A DNA stretch of 64,000 bases from the NCBI RefSeq assembly GCF_001310955.1, contig NZ_BAZX01000017.1:1-64000 (forward strand), in the 5' to 3' direction. The notes beneath the pieces are model-generated. The model worked only from the letters and a program-made list of their open reading frames with translations. It did not search any database and had not been told where the DNA came from. The position numbers and the translations under genes were made by a program. Shown in pieces: positions 1 through 9,573 of the stretch (its first letter is position 1; each line of letters starts with the position of its first letter). Origin of the DNA: Marinifilum fragile JCM 15579. GTDB taxonomy: Bacteria > Bacteroidota > Bacteroidia > Bacteroidales > Marinifilaceae.

Positions 1-1
1 G

Positions 2-124
2 TTGAAGTTGCTATATTTAATCTCTAAGAAAGTCACAGAAAAATGGAGTATGCCAATCAGAAATTGGAAAGCAGCATATTCTCAGTTGGCTATTCTTTAT
101 GAAGAGAGAATGGAGATCAAATGA
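2..124 (+). CDS. IS256-family transposase, C-terminal fragment (gene runs off the window start)
   Basis: The open frame entering the window reads LKLLYLISKKVTEKW, then SMPIRNWKAAYSQLAIL, and stops at a TGA. The pattern 'K..T.KW.MPIRNW...L.QL.I.' is the hallmark C-terminus of IS256-type (Mutator-like) transposases, which insert DNA with a DDE catalytic core. Only the last 40 residues are visible and the catalytic residues lie outside the window, so activity cannot be judged. A candidate element end lies about 90 bp downstream. Confidence 0.8.
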   Translation: MKLLYLISKKVTEKWSMPIRNWKAAYSQLAILYEERMEIK

Positions 125-188
125 ACAATTTTTCTTTTCCCAAAACCCTGTTAATGGATGAAGGGCCTTGAAAAAAGAAAAATTTAGT

Positions 189-214
189 GGTGACACAGTT
201 TATTGAATAGACCC
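189..214. repeat. Putative right terminal inverted repeat of the IS256-family element
   Basis: The stretch GGTGACACAGTTTATTGAAT followed by AGACCC lies about 65 bp after the transposase stop. Read inward from the end it starts GGGTCTATTCAATAAACTG, which resembles the outer ends of many IS256-family elements. The matching left end is outside the window, so the exact boundary is inferred. Confidence 0.5.
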
Positions 215-344
215 AGTTCTGAACTATCAACTTAACGTGAGCAGTTGGAATTAGGTTGTTCGGAGTTGTTTAGTTTTGTTGCGGACTTCCTGTTCTTTGA
301 TACGGAAATCCTTTTTATAAGTGCGCAGTGCTTACTTCTTGAAA
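215..344. other. Non-coding junction between the IS end and the first chromosomal gene
   Basis: No supported gene. A 26-codon open stretch on the minus strand (about 250-330) ends beside the element and could be a remnant of an interrupted gene, but it is too short to recognise. Confidence 0.4.
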
Positions 345-893
345 TCAGTAGAACAGTTTTTCAATTCTATCATCGAATAGCTGCGATTTTTCAATATACT
401 CTTTAAACTTTTCAGGATTTGTATCAAGATGTGCTTTTACGATCTTAAAATTATCGTCTCGTTCTTGTTCAATACTCATTCTGTACTGGTTCATTAGCTT
501 TTCGGTTACAGATTCCCAAGCAAAGTATCTGTATAAGCTAAACTTGAAAATAAAACTGAGTAGCAGCGAAATCAATAAAAGGGTCCAATTCTGAATGGGA
601 AGTTCCACCACCAAGAATATCATTAATATAAAAACAGGAATTACCGATGAAACACAGAAAATACCAATCATTAAATTGTTATAATACTCAGAAAAACGAG
701 CAATTTTCTTCTTGGTAGAGCTGTAAAATCCAAACCAGTGAATAAACAGATTAAAAGCCAGAGAGTATAAAATAACGGCTACTTCGGGGGCAGAATTTAA
801 GCTGAAAAATATCCCTACAAACACTAAAATGTTCGAAATAATAAAAGGGTAAATGTGGTTTTCGCCTGGATCTTTGGTGTTTCTATTCTTCAT
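345..893 (-). CDS. Hypothetical four-helix membrane protein
   Basis: I do not recognise this family. From the start MKNRNTKD the product is 182 aa with four hydrophobic segments (about residues 15-33, 38-55, 75-97 and 103-120) and a charged cytosolic-looking tail of about 55 residues rich in E, K and D. An in-frame ATG nine codons upstream (920) is possible. However, that ATG lies inside a perfect 10-bp inverted repeat that looks like the terminator of the upstream elbB gene, so the inner start is preferred. It is downstream of elbB on the same strand, but the hairpin argues for separate transcription. No function can be assigned. Confidence 0.6.
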   Translation of the reverse strand: MKNRNTKDPGENHIYPFIISNILVFVGIFFSLNSAPEVAVILYSLAFNLFIHWFGFYSSTKKKIARFSEYYNNLMIGIFCVSSVIPVFILMIFLVVELPIQNWTLLLISLLLSFIFKFSLYRYFAWESVTEKLMNQYRMSIEQERDDNFKIVKAHLDTNPEKFKEYIEKSQLFDDRIEKLFY

Positions 894-910
894 TGTTTCA
901 ATAATAAAGA

Positions 911-939
911 AAGTACGCATTTGTAAATTATGCGTACTT
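911..939 (-). terminator. Inverted repeat, probable elbB terminator
   Basis: AAGTACGCAT and ATGCGTACTT form a perfect 10-bp stem around a 9-nt loop. On the minus strand the stem is followed by TCTTTATTATT, so it fits an intrinsic terminator for elbB. It overlaps the outer possible start codon (920) of the next gene. Confidence 0.6.
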
Positions 940-973
940 CCATTTTAATATTCTGAGGTTTTAGTGCGATTTA

Positions 974-1627
974 TTACAGAGCCATTATTGTTTTCACAAC
1001 ATTTTCAGCTCCTTCACCAATTTGAGCAATGGTAGCATCAAGCATATAACAAGGAGTGGTTACAATTTTATTTTCTTTATCGAAAACAATTTCACCATGG
1101 CTTGTATTTATATGAGTTGCACCTAAAGATGTAATTGCCTCTGCAGTTCCCGCATCGTGACCGATAGTAACTTCAACTTTACCAAGTATTTTTGCAATTA
1201 GGGCAGGAGCGATACACAATGCACCAATTGGTTTTCCAGCCTCATGCATGGCTTTCAATGCAGTCTCAACGTCTGGATTTACATCACAATCAGGACCTTT
1301 AAAAGCGAATGTGCATAGGTTTTTTGCAACGCCAAATCCGCCAGGGAAAAGAATTGCATCGTAATTGTTGGCATCGAACTCCTGTAAATCTTTAATATTT
1401 CCTCTTGCAATTCGAGCAGCTTCAACCAATACATTTCGTTTTTCAGCCATCTCCTCGCCAGTAATGTGGTTGATAACATGATATTGATCGATATTAGGAG
1501 CAAAAATTTCGTATTCGCCGCCATTTTTCGAAATGGCATATAATGCTAAAGTAGCTTCGTGAATTTCAGATCCATCGTAAACGCCTGAACCAGCTAATAC
1601 AACAGCAAATTTTTTCTTTGAGTTCAT
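974..1627 (-). CDS. elbB: ElbB-like protein of the DJ-1/PfpI superfamily (glyoxalase-type)
   Basis: A 217-aa protein of the ElbB branch of the DJ-1/PfpI superfamily. It starts KKFAVVLAGSGVYDGSEIHE, the typical ElbB beginning. The nucleophile elbow is GALCIAPALIAK with Cys138, preceded by the FPGGFG loop at about residues 94-99. E. coli ElbB is annotated as an isoprenoid-biosynthesis-associated glyoxalase, but its physiological role remains unclear; glyoxal/methylglyoxal handling is family knowledge, not shown here. The length matches the family. It is divergent from thpR across 86 bp and followed by a hairpin terminator. Confidence 0.9.
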   Translation of the reverse strand: MNSKKKFAVVLAGSGVYDGSEIHEATLALYAISKNGGEYEIFAPNIDQYHVINHITGEEMAEKRNVLVEAARIARGNIKDLQEFDANNYDAILFPGGFGVAKNLCTFAFKGPDCDVNPDVETALKAMHEAGKPIGALCIAPALIAKILGKVEVTIGHDAGTAEAITSLGATHINTSHGEIVFDKENKIVTTPCYMLDATIAQIGEGAENVVKTIMAL

Positions 1628-1713
1628 GTTGATATGATTTAAATATTTAGATGCAGATTATTTTGTATAATTTGTGGACTCGAAACTACAAATTGTTAAG
1701 CTCATAGATTCAA

Positions 1714-2292
1714 GTGGAAACCAAACGCATTTTCATAGCAATAAAGATAAATAATACCGATCAAATTTGTGCGATTTTTCGACAAGTTCAGTTGGATTTA
1801 AAGGATGAATGGATAAAGTGGGTAAACTTGAAAGGTTTACACATTACTCTGGGCTTTATCGGGGCAACTGATGTAAGAAAAATTGGTTTAATTGTAAATC
1901 GCCTAAAAAGCAGTGCCAGCAAATTTTCTCCATTTCGATTGCAACTAAAATCTGTGGGTGCATTCCCATCATTAAGCAAAGCTCGTGTTTTGTGGATTGG
2001 TGTAGATTCTGATGATTTAATTTATGAATTAAGGAAGGATATTTTAAAGCAATTGGAATATATTGTTGAAATTTCGGATACTAGATTTTCACCGCATCTA
2101 ACCATTGGCAGAATAAAACATGGCGTTAAAAATCCTGATGAAGTAAAAAGAGTCTTAGAATCTCATGAAAGTTGGGAAGGTGAAGAATTACTGATATCAA
2201 ACTTTGTTTTGATGGAAAGTAAGCTTACCAAACATGGACCAATTTATGAAGTAATGGATCACTTCGAGTTAAGTGGATCTGCTTCTCATTAG
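1714..2292 (+). CDS. thpR: RNA 2',3'-cyclic phosphodiesterase (2'-5' RNA ligase family)
   Basis: A 192-aa member of the 2H phosphoesterase superfamily. The two catalytic H-x-T motifs are visible as LHITLGF (His43, Thr45) and SPHLTIGRI (His128, Thr130). The family opens 2',3'-cyclic phosphates on RNA ends and can ligate 2'-5' bonds in vitro; the cellular role is uncertain. Translation starts at a GTG (METKRIFIAI), and the motif spacing is normal for the family. It is divergent from elbB and 68 bp ahead of the metallo-hydrolase gene. Confidence 0.9.
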   Translation: METKRIFIAIKINNTDQICAIFRQVQLDLKDEWIKWVNLKGLHITLGFIGATDVRKIGLIVNRLKSSASKFSPFRLQLKSVGAFPSLSKARVLWIGVDSDDLIYELRKDILKQLEYIVEISDTRFSPHLTIGRIKHGVKNPDEVKRVLESHESWEGEELLISNFVLMESKLTKHGPIYEVMDHFELSGSASH

Positions 2293-2360
2293 ATTTTCAT
2301 CACTACATATTTCTAGTTCGTTGAAATAAATGTAAATTTGGGCTACTAAAAATAACAAAT

Positions 2361-3008
2361 ATGATTACGATAGAAACATTGGTGTTTAATCACTGGCAAG
2401 AAAATACTTATATATTACACGATGAAACAGGAGAAGCAGTTTTGATTGACTGCGGAGTGTTTTTCGAAGAAGAAGGAAAAAAATTAATCGATTTTGTAGA
2501 AAAAAAGGGGTTAAAATTGGTAAAACAAATAAATACTCACCTGCATATCGATCACGTTTTGGGTAACCAGTTTGTGAAGGACACATTTAATTTGCTTACC
2601 TGTGCTCATAAAGATGATGAATTTTTGTTGGCAGAGGCTCCTAATTATGCAGTGCGTTTAGGGCTTGAGAATGTAGTTGAACCACCTGCAATGGGCGAGG
2701 AGATTAAAGAAGGGGATGTAATCAAATTTGGAAATTCTGAATTAAAAGTATTGCATGTACCAGGCCATTCACCAGGGCATGTTGTGTTTTACAACGAAGA
2801 GCAAAAATTTGTAATTGCCGGTGATGTTTTATTCCGCGAAAGCATTGGTAGAACCGATCTTCCTTATGGTAATTACGAACAATTAATCGGGGGAATTAAA
2901 GAAAAACTATTGGTTCTTCCTGATGATGTAGAGGTTTACCCTGGCCATGGTCCTTCAACAACAATTGGTCACGAGCGCAACAACAATGTGTTTCTGAAAG
3001 GATTATAA
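2361..3008 (+). CDS. MBL-fold metallo-hydrolase, glyoxalase II-like (YcbL type)
   Basis: A 215-aa metallo-beta-lactamase fold hydrolase. The metal-binding motif THLHIDH is at residues 59-65, with HVPGHSPGH at about 132-140, an Asp in AGDVLF near 153, and a terminal PGHGP at about 196. This single-domain form lacks the C-terminal substrate domain of classical glyoxalase II and matches the YcbL-type thioesterases that hydrolyse S-lactoylglutathione-like or other thioesters. The true substrate is unknown, especially since Bacteroidota often lack glutathione. The start ATG is unambiguous, and a strong terminator follows. Confidence 0.88.
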   Translation: MITIETLVFNHWQENTYILHDETGEAVLIDCGVFFEEEGKKLIDFVEKKGLKLVKQINTHLHIDHVLGNQFVKDTFNLLTCAHKDDEFLLAEAPNYAVRLGLENVVEPPAMGEEIKEGDVIKFGNSELKVLHVPGHSPGHVVFYNEEQKFVIAGDVLFRESIGRTDLPYGNYEQLIGGIKEKLLVLPDDVEVYPGHGPSTTIGHERNNNVFLKGL

Positions 3009-3027
3009 TTTTTATTTCCAAGATATA

Positions 3028-3060
3028 AAGTCTCTTCATTTTGAAGGGACTTTTTCTTTT
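3028..3060 (+). terminator. Intrinsic terminator after the MBL hydrolase
   Basis: AAGTCTCTTC and GAAGGGACTT pair (one G-U) around a 5-nt loop and are followed by TTTTTCTTTT. Confidence 0.8.
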
Positions 3061-3233
3061 TTAATGATTATTGGTAGACTAAACAAAATTATTAACATGT
3101 TCGGGATTAAAAACTTGGACAGAAATATGACAAAAGTCACCTTGGTATTAATCTAAAAAACAAAAAGTTAAGTTGATTGTTCAGCTTGCAAAGGAATGTT
3201 AAAAAACAGCGATTTAAAAGCTTATTTTACTAG

Positions 3234-3262
3234 TTGAAAATTTAAATCTTTTGCTACTTTTA
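3234..3262 (+). promoter_or_regulatory. Candidate Bacteroidetes-type promoter for gcvP
   Basis: TTG at 3234-3236 and TACTTTTA at 3255-3262 are separated by 18 bp, close to the TTTG / TAnnTTTG consensus. Position -7 ends in A instead of G, so this is a modest match. The rest of 3061-3307 holds no other feature I can support. Confidence 0.4.
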
Positions 3263-3307
3263 CAATCAAATTTATTTATAAACAACAACAACTAAACAAA
3301 CAACAAT

Positions 3308-6199
3308 ATGGCAAGCGAAAAGTTTGTTTCTCGTCACATTGGTCCTCGCAACGGCGATATTAAGACCATGTTGGAAACTGTAGGTGCTCCATCATTGGAT
3401 GCATTGATCGAAGAAACTATCCCTTCGGATATTAGATTGGGGAAAGATCTGGATTTACCAGAAGCTTTATCGGAGTATGAATATTTCTCGAAGATTAAAG
3501 GAATTGCTGCTAAGAATAAACTGTTCAGAACTTTCATTGGACAAGGTTACTACGATACAATTACACCTGCTGTAATTCAAAGAAATATCTTAGAAAATCC
3601 AGGTTGGTATACACCTTATACTCCATATCAGGCAGAAGTTTCACAAGGTAGATTGGAAGCACTTTTGAACTTCCAGACAATGGTATTGGATTTGACTAAA
3701 ATGGAATTGGCTAACTGTTCTCTTTTGGACGAAGCTACTGCTGTTGGTGAGACGATGTACATGATGATGGGACTTCGTTCTCGCGCTAAGAAAAAAGCTG
3801 GAGCCAATAAAGTTTTTGTAGATCAAAATATCTATGCACAAACTCTTGATGTATTAAACACACGCGCAAATCCTCTTGGAATTGAGCTAATTGTTGGTGA
3901 TTATAAAACATTTGAGTTTGATGAAACTATTTTTGGTGCTATCGTTCAGTATCCTGCTGCAAGTGGTAGTATCGAAGATTATGCTGATTTTGTAGAAAAA
4001 GCTCACGCTGCTGAGGCTTTGGTTTCTGTTGCTGCAGATTTAATGAGTTTGGTATTGTTAACACCTCCAGGTGAATGGGGAGCTGATATCGTTGTTGGTA
4101 CAACACAACGTTTCGGTGTTCCAATGGGATATGGTGGACCTCATGCTGCTTATTTAGCATGTCGAGAAGCGTACAAACGTAATGTTCCAGGACGTATTAT
4201 TGGAGTTACCAAAGATGCTCAGGGAAATCATGCAGTTCGTATGGCATTACAAACTCGCGAGCAACACATTAAACGTGAAAAAGCTACTTCTAACATTTGT
4301 ACTGCACAGGCATTGTTGGCAACTATGGCGGGTTTCTATGGAGCTTACCATGGAGCTGAAGGCTTAACCAGAATTGCCAAACACATCCATGCAGGTGCAG
4401 GTGAATTATCTGAAGGATTAAAAGCATTAGGATATCAACAAACAATTGAAAACTTTTTTGATACAATTGAAGTTGTACTTCCTGAAGGAGTTGCAATGGA
4501 AGACATCAGAAATGCAGCTTTAGAGGCTGAAATGAACTTCCGTTACATTGACGAAAAAACAGTTGGTATCTCTTCTGATGAAAAAATCAGCAAAGCAGAG
4601 ATCAATACCATTTTAAATATTTTTGCTAAAGCTGCTGGTAAAGAAGTTGAAGCAAAAGAAGTAGAAGAGAAAGTTTACTTTGATGGTAAATTCTCAAGAA
4701 CAAGTGATTTCTTAACTCTTGATGTTTTCAACCGCTATCGTTCAGAAACTGCAATGATGCGTTACATGAAAAATCTTGAGAAGAAAGATATCGGATTGAA
4801 TACTTCTATGATTTCATTGGGATCTTGTACAATGAAATTGAACTCTGCGGTTTCTATGTTTCCATTGAGTTGGCCAGAATTTGGAGGAATCCATCCATTT
4901 GTGCCAATGAATCAGGTAGAAGGTTATACTGAAATGATTACTGAACTTGAAAAATGGTTGTCAGAAATTACAGGTTTTGCAGGATGTACTTTACAGCCTA
5001 ACTCAGGTGCTGCTGGTGAGTATACCGGTTTGATGGTGATTCGTGAATACCATATCTCTCGTGGTGAAGGACACAGAAATATTGTTTTGATTCCATCTTC
5101 AGCTCACGGTACTAACCCAGCTTCGGTAACAGTAGCGGGTATGAACGTTGTAATCGTTGATTGTGACGAAAATGGTAACGTGAAGTTCGATGACCTGAAA
5201 GCGAAAGCTGAAAAGCATGCTGAGAACTTGTGTGCTTACATGATTACATATCCATCTACTCACGGTGTATTCGAAACCGGAATTAAGAAGATGATGGATC
5301 TAATTCATGAGAATGGTGGTCAGGTGTACATGGATGGTGCAAACATGAATGCTCAGGTTGGTTTAACTAACCCAGGATTGATTGGTGCTGATGTTTGTCA
5401 CTTGAACTTACACAAAACTTTCTCAATTCCTCACGGTGGTGGAGGCCCTGGAGTTGGTCCAATTGGTGTTGCTGAACACTTGGTACAATTCTTACCTTCT
5501 CACAAATGTGTGAAAACTGGTGGTGAAAATGCAATTACGGCGGTAGCGGCTGCTCCATTTGGTTCTGCAAGTGTATTGCCAATTACTTACGGTTATATTG
5601 CAATGTTGGGTACTGAAGGTTTAACCGAAGCTACTAAAATGGCAATTTTAAATGCCAACTATTTGGCTTCTTCATTCGAAAAATTAGGATTTAAAATTCT
5701 ATATAAAGGTGAAAACGGACGTGTTGGTCACGAAATGATTTTCGATTGTCGTGAGTTCAACAAATCAGTAGGAATAACCGATACTGATATCGCTAAGCGA
5801 TTGATGGATTATGGATTCCACGCTCCAACTTTATCGTTCCCAGTACACGGAACATTAATGGTTGAGCCAACTGAAAGTGAGCCATTGGAAGAATTAGATC
5901 GTTTCATCGAAGCATTGGCTAAGATCAACGAAGAGATGAAAGAAATTGAAGATGGTGTTGCTGATACTGTTGACAATGTATTGAAAAATGCTCCTCACAC
6001 TCACAAAGTACTAACTGCAGATGAGTGGAATCACACATACAGCCGTCAGAAGGCAGTATATCCATTAAAGTGGGTTGCTGATAACAAATTTTGGCCTACT
6101 GTTGGTCGTGTAGATGATGCTTTCGGTGATCGTAATCTAATGTGTACATGTGCACCATTGGAAGTATACAATGAAGAGTACATTGATGCAGACAATTAG
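3308..6199 (+). CDS. gcvP: Glycine dehydrogenase (decarboxylating), P-protein of the glycine cleavage system
   Basis: A full-length 963-aa P-protein in which the two halves (GcvPA and GcvPB in other bacteria) are fused. The N-terminal half begins [18 protein letters not shown]. The C-terminal half carries the PLP site [17 protein letters not shown] with the Schiff-base Lys at about residue 703, and the [10 protein letters not shown] loop near 600. It decarboxylates glycine and passes the aminomethyl group to lipoylated GcvH. No gcvT or gcvH lies nearby, so the system is split in this genome. The shared dihydrolipoyl dehydrogenase could be the lpdA product at 56508. It stands alone between terminators. 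Confidence 0.97.
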   Translation: MASEKFVSRHIGPRNGDIKTMLETVGAPSLDALIEETIPSDIRLGKDLDLPEALSEYEYFSKIKGIAAKNKLFRTFIGQGYYDTITPAVIQRNILENPGWYTPYTPYQAEVSQGRLEALLNFQTMVLDLTKMELANCSLLDEATAVGETMYMMMGLRSRAKKKAGANKVFVDQNIYAQTLDVLNTRANPLGIELIVGDYKTFEFDETIFGAIVQYPAASGSIEDYADFVEKAHAAEALVSVAADLMSLVLLTPPGEWGADIVVGTTQRFGVPMGYGGPHAAYLACREAYKRNVPGRIIGVTKDAQGNHAVRMALQTREQHIKREKATSNICTAQALLATMAGFYGAYHGAEGLTRIAKHIHAGAGELSEGLKALGYQQTIENFFDTIEVVLPEGVAMEDIRNAALEAEMNFRYIDEKTVGISSDEKISKAEINTILNIFAKAAGKEVEAKEVEEKVYFDGKFSRTSDFLTLDVFNRYRSETAMMRYMKNLEKKDIGLNTSMISLGSCTMKLNSAVSMFPLSWPEFGGIHPFVPMNQVEGYTEMITELEKWLSEITGFAGCTLQPNSGAAGEYTGLMVIREYHISRGEGHRNIVLIPSSAHGTNPASVTVAGMNVVIVDCDENGNVKFDDLKAKAEKHAENLCAYMITYPSTHGVFETGIKKMMDLIHENGGQVYMDGANMNAQVGLTNPGLIGADVCHLNLHKTFSIPHGGGGPGVGPIGVAEHLVQFLPSHKCVKTGGENAITAVAAAPFGSASVLPITYGYIAMLGTEGLTEATKMAILNANYLASSFEKLGFKILYKGENGRVGHEMIFDCREFNKSVGITDTDIAKRLMDYGFHAPTLSFPVHGTLMVEPTESEPLEELDRFIEALAKINEEMKEIEDGVADTVDNVLKNAPHTHKVLTADEWNHTYSRQKAVYPLKWVADNKFWPTVGRVDDAFGDRNLMCTCAPLEVYNEEYIDADN

Positions 6200-6221
6200 T
6201 CAATAAGATAATTTGATATAT

Positions 6222-6251
6222 AAATCCGGTGAGTTTCTCATCGGATTTTTT
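6222..6251 (+). terminator. Intrinsic terminator after gcvP
   Basis: AATCCGGTGAG and CTCATCGGATT pair (one G-U) around TTT and are followed by a run of T. Confidence 0.85.
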
Positions 6252-6261
6252 CATTCTGAAA

Positions 6262-6300
6262 AGGGCAAAAAGAAACAAGGAGGCTGCCCCTGCCTCCTTG
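6262..6300 (-). terminator. GC-rich hairpin, intrinsic terminator on the minus strand (ddl operon)
   Basis: CAAGGAGGC and GCCTCCTTG form a perfect 9-bp stem at 6276-6300. Read on the minus strand it is followed by TTTCTTTTTG, so it terminates transcripts coming from ddl and leaves a 3' untranslated region of about 290 nt. Confidence 0.7.
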
Positions 6301-6585
6301 TAATGTTCTATTACTAACCCTAAAATTTAACTATGAAATAATGAATTGAAAAATAATCCATTAAAATCTATATCCTATTACGTACAACTTTGTAAAAAGT
6401 TCGTGATATTCTTATAGTTTTAGCTTAGTTTTCAGGTAGTTATTTTCATAAGAAAGGAAAGAATCCTTAAAAATAAGGCCTTGCGTACGCGCAAAAAAAA
6501 TGAAAAAAAATGTATTTTTTTTTCATTTTTCTGTGAATATATAAAACTTTCCTAATCAGTGGTTTAAGCTATTTTAAAATGCTAA

Positions 6586-7557
6586 TTAGAATTCATTTTC
6601 GATAACTAAAGTTAAGATATCTTTTAATTCTCGATTCATTGCAGCAACCTGTTTAGGGATAAAACTATTGGCAGTCATACCTGGAACAGTATTGGCTTCC
6701 AGGATAAAAATTTCATCTCCTTTGATCATATAATCTACACGAACAATACCTTTACATTTTAGTGCATCGTATACTTGGGAAGAAATATTTTGAATTCTTT
6801 CAGACAATTCTTCAGAAATTCTTGCTGGTGTGATTTCCTCAGCCATATTTGGATCATATTTGGCTTCGAAATCGAAGAATTCTTTTTTCGGCAATACTTC
6901 GGTAACAGGAAATACTAAATTCTCTTTTCTGGTTTTTACCAAACCACAAGTGAATTCTAATCCATCAATGAACTCTTCTATAATAACTTCTTTCCCTTCC
7001 TTAAATGCTTTTTCAATGGCTTCATTTAAGTCCTCAACTTGTTTTACCTTCGAGATTCCAAAGCTTGAACCGTCAGCATTTGGCTTAACAAAGCAAGGCA
7101 TTCCCAATTTTGCATGAATCTCTTCGATAGAATATTCTTCATCTTTCTTCAGAAGAACCGATTTTGCAAAATTAAAACCTAGGCTTTTTAAATATGAATT
7201 GCAGGCATGTTTGTTAAAGCTTAAAGCACTGCTTAAAACATCACAAGTTGAGTGTGGAATTCTTAATAACTGTAAATATCCCTGAAGAATTCCATTTTCA
7301 CCAGGAGTACCATGAATTGCAATGTATGCAAAATCGAATTTTATTTTGATTCCATCCTTGGTAAAACTAAAATCATTTTTATCGATCGGGTAGGATTCAT
7401 TTTCAATTTTTACATTCCAATCTAATTCTTTTAATTCAATTAAGTATGGATTGTAAAGATCCTTATCAAGGGTATTGAAAATATGATCGGCCGTTTGAAG
7501 TGAAATTACAATCTCGGCAGAATCTCCTCCTGCTATTACAGCAATGTTTCTTTTCAT
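6586..7557 (-). CDS. ddl: D-alanine--D-alanine ligase
   Basis: A 323-aa ATP-grasp ligase that makes D-Ala-D-Ala for peptidoglycan in the cytoplasm. Family marks are NIAVIAGGDSAEIVISLQTA at the start, HGTPGENG at about residues 84-91, CFVKPNADGSSFGISKV at about 154-170, and a C-terminal metal site FILEANTVPGMT near 285-296. It is the last gene of a minus-strand group PASTA-rluD-ddl with 20 bp to the upstream gene. The D-Ala supply would come from the MurF-Alr fusion at 40643. Confidence 0.95.
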   Translation of the reverse strand: MKRNIAVIAGGDSAEIVISLQTADHIFNTLDKDLYNPYLIELKELDWNVKIENESYPIDKNDFSFTKDGIKIKFDFAYIAIHGTPGENGILQGYLQLLRIPHSTCDVLSSALSFNKHACNSYLKSLGFNFAKSVLLKKDEEYSIEEIHAKLGMPCFVKPNADGSSFGISKVKQVEDLNEAIEKAFKEGKEVIIEEFIDGLEFTCGLVKTRKENLVFPVTEVLPKKEFFDFEAKYDPNMAEEITPARISEELSERIQNISSQVYDALKCKGIVRVDYMIKGDEIFILEANTVPGMTANSFIPKQVAAMNRELKDILTLVIENEF

Positions 7558-7577
7558 GGGTTGTATATAGTACTTTG

Positions 7578-8633
7578 TTATTCTTCTCTGTTAGCTGTAT
7601 AATCTCTCCATTTTTGTATTACATTGCTCATATCTTCAGGAATCTCCGAATTGAAAGAAATGTATTCTCCAGTTGCCGGATGATCGAAACCTAAAGTTTT
7701 AGCATGTAGTGCTTGTCTTGGACAAATTTTAAAACAATTTTGAACGAACTGCTTGTATTTGGTAAAGGTAGTTCCTTTTAAGATTTGATCTCCACCATAA
7801 TCCGCATCATTAAAAAGAGGATGGCCGATATGCTTAAAGTGAGCTCTAATTTGGTGGGTTCTTCCTGTTTCCAAAATACACTCAACTAGGTTTACATAGC
7901 CTAATCTTTCTAGTACTCGGTAGTGAGTTACCGCATGCTTTCCATATTCTCCATCAGGAAAAACATCCATAACCTTTCGGTTTTTTAAATTTCTTCCTAT
8001 ATGACCGGTAATAGTTCCTTCGTCGTTTTCCAAATTTCCCCAAACTAATGCACGATACTTTCTGTCACTGGTTTTATTGAAGAATTGTAACGCAAGCTTT
8101 GTTTTGGCTTCTTCGGTTTTGGCAATTACCAAAATACCCGATGTATCCTTATCAATACGATGTACCAAACCAGGTCTTGGATCCTTTGAATTAAAAAGTG
8201 GTAAATCCTTCAGGTGATATGCAAGTGCATTTACCAGAGTTCCTGAATAATGTCCGTAAGATGGATGAACCACCATGCCTGGATTTTTATTAACAATCAG
8301 GAAGGTGTCATCTTCGTAAACAATATTCAGTGGAATATCCTCTGGAATAATTTCAATTTCTCTTGGAGGATAGCTTAAGACAATGGTAATAACATCATGG
8401 GGTTTTACCTTGTAGTTACGCTTTACTGGTTTGTCGTTAACATTGATACAACCAGCATCAGCAGCTTCCTGAATTTTATTTCTTGAAGCATTCTGCATTC
8501 GGTCGACCAAATATTTGTCAATTCTAAGCATGCCTTGCCCTGGATCAACTTCGAAACGAAAATGTTCGAATACTTCTTGATTATTATCAAATTCCTCTTC
8601 CGAGTTGAAATTATCTTTTGGTTCTTGTGTCAT
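7578..8633 (-). CDS. rluD: RluA-family 23S rRNA pseudouridine synthase (RluD-like)
   Basis: A 351-aa protein with an N-terminal S4 RNA-binding domain (about residues 35-95, LRIDKYLVDRMQNASRNKIQ) and an RluA catalytic domain containing VHRIDKDTSG with the catalytic Asp near residue 160. Members isomerise uridines in 23S rRNA. RluD specificity (positions 1911/1915/1917) is inferred from similarity and domain layout, not proven; RluC is the alternative. It lies 15 bp after the PASTA gene and 20 bp before ddl, so co-transcription is likely. Confidence 0.88.
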   Translation of the reverse strand: MTQEPKDNFNSEEEFDNNQEVFEHFRFEVDPGQGMLRIDKYLVDRMQNASRNKIQEAADAGCINVNDKPVKRNYKVKPHDVITIVLSYPPREIEIIPEDIPLNIVYEDDTFLIVNKNPGMVVHPSYGHYSGTLVNALAYHLKDLPLFNSKDPRPGLVHRIDKDTSGILVIAKTEEAKTKLALQFFNKTSDRKYRALVWGNLENDEGTITGHIGRNLKNRKVMDVFPDGEYGKHAVTHYRVLERLGYVNLVECILETGRTHQIRAHFKHIGHPLFNDADYGGDQILKGTTFTKYKQFVQNCFKICPRQALHAKTLGFDHPATGEYISFNSEIPEDMSNVIQKWRDYTANREE

Positions 8634-8648
8634 TACTTTTGCTGTGTT

Positions 8649-9512
8649 TTAATAAAGCAATTTGCCTAATCTTTGTTGAAGCAGGGAATCTGCTTGTTGA
8701 AGCTTAAGAGTATCTTTTGTCAGCCAAAGATCAATATTGTTTCCTGGGCGAATTTTTAGGTTTTCGTTATAATCCGGATATTGCTTGAATACTTTTGCTT
8801 GCATGGAATCAATATGATTTTTAATTGATTCATCGAATTGTACTTTGCCAACATTTAAATTTGACATGATTATTTTCTCTTTGGCTTGAGTATTATTTTT
8901 TCCCATTAAATTGGGTGCTAAAACTCCGAAAGTATTACCCCTACCTAATACCAAATCAATGGTTGCGCCTTTATCTATCATACTTCCAGCTCCAATTGAA
9001 TCGCCTTTGTACTTAGGGTAAAGTACCAAATTGAAAAACTGACTTTTTGCATATTCCAATCGTCCAATTTTAAAACCATTTGTAATAAGAAGCTCGTAAG
9101 CTTGACGGAATGAGTTGTCTACCAAATTTGGAAAACGTACCTGTTCTGGCTTGTGTGCGTTAATGGTTAAAAATAGACTTCGATTACGTTTTACAATGGA
9201 TCCAGCTATAGGTCTTTGATCTAATACAGTTCCTGGTTCATATTTAGGATTGTAAATAGAATCATAGACAGTAAATCGCAGATTTTCTTCATCTATTGTT
9301 TTAGCAGCATTTTCAAGGCTGGTTCCAAACAAATCAGGGACGGTTAATTTTTCACCATGATGTGTATACCATCTTAATCCCGAAAGGGTAATCCATACAA
9401 TAGCAATTGTAATTAATAAAGCGATACCTAACTGAATTAAAAAGAATTTGCTTTTAAAAAAATTAGTTGATTTCATTCGAGTCTGTTTTTCTTTTGGGTT
9501 GGCTATTGTCAT
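8649..9512 (-). CDS. PASTA-domain membrane protein without a kinase domain
   Basis: A 287-aa protein with a short cytosolic N-terminus, one transmembrane helix (about residues 24-46, FFLIQLGIALLITIAIVW) and three PASTA repeats outside the membrane (about 55-118, 120-192 and 193-268). Repeat starts are visible as TVPDLFGTSLENAAKTI, RFPNLVDNSFRQAYELL and LAPNLMGKNNTQAKEKI. In Firmicutes PASTA repeats sit on PknB kinases and bind muropeptides or lipid II. Here the kinase is absent, as is usual in Bacteroidota. Its place before rluD and ddl hints at a cell-wall role, but no function is established. An inner ATG at codon 13 is an alternative start. Confidence 0.8.
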   Translation of the reverse strand: MTIANPKEKQTRMKSTNFFKSKFFLIQLGIALLITIAIVWITLSGLRWYTHHGEKLTVPDLFGTSLENAAKTIDEENLRFTVYDSIYNPKYEPGTVLDQRPIAGSIVKRNRSLFLTINAHKPEQVRFPNLVDNSFRQAYELLITNGFKIGRLEYAKSQFFNLVLYPKYKGDSIGAGSMIDKGATIDLVLGRGNTFGVLAPNLMGKNNTQAKEKIIMSNLNVGKVQFDESIKNHIDSMQAKVFKQYPDYNENLKIRPGNNIDLWLTKDTLKLQQADSLLQQRLGKLLY

Positions 9513-9573
9513 TACTAGTCAATAGTTCATAAACGACAAAAAACACTTATTATTTCCGCGTTTTTGCGTTTTA

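Larger units (their letters stand above)
6200..6585. other. Convergent intergenic region gcvP/ddl
   Basis: No gene. It contains the gcvP terminator, the minus-strand GC hairpin and a short palindrome TTGCGTACGCGCAA at 6481-6494. Next to that is a long A/T-only hairpin (6493-6530: A8-TG-A8, TGT loop, then an A-T9-CA-T5 arm). On the minus strand, 6301-6330 contains GGGTTAGTAATAG, similar to a segment of the candidate small RNA at 20986-21184. Confidence 0.5.

Noticed and set aside
245-330. Short minus-strand open stretch ending VRNKTKQLRTT next to the IS end
   Set aside because: Only about 26 codons with no recognisable family; mentioned only as a possible remnant.
3061-3307. Glycine riboswitch ahead of gcvP
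   Set aside because: No tandem GGA-core aptamer pattern can be recognised in this AT-rich leader.
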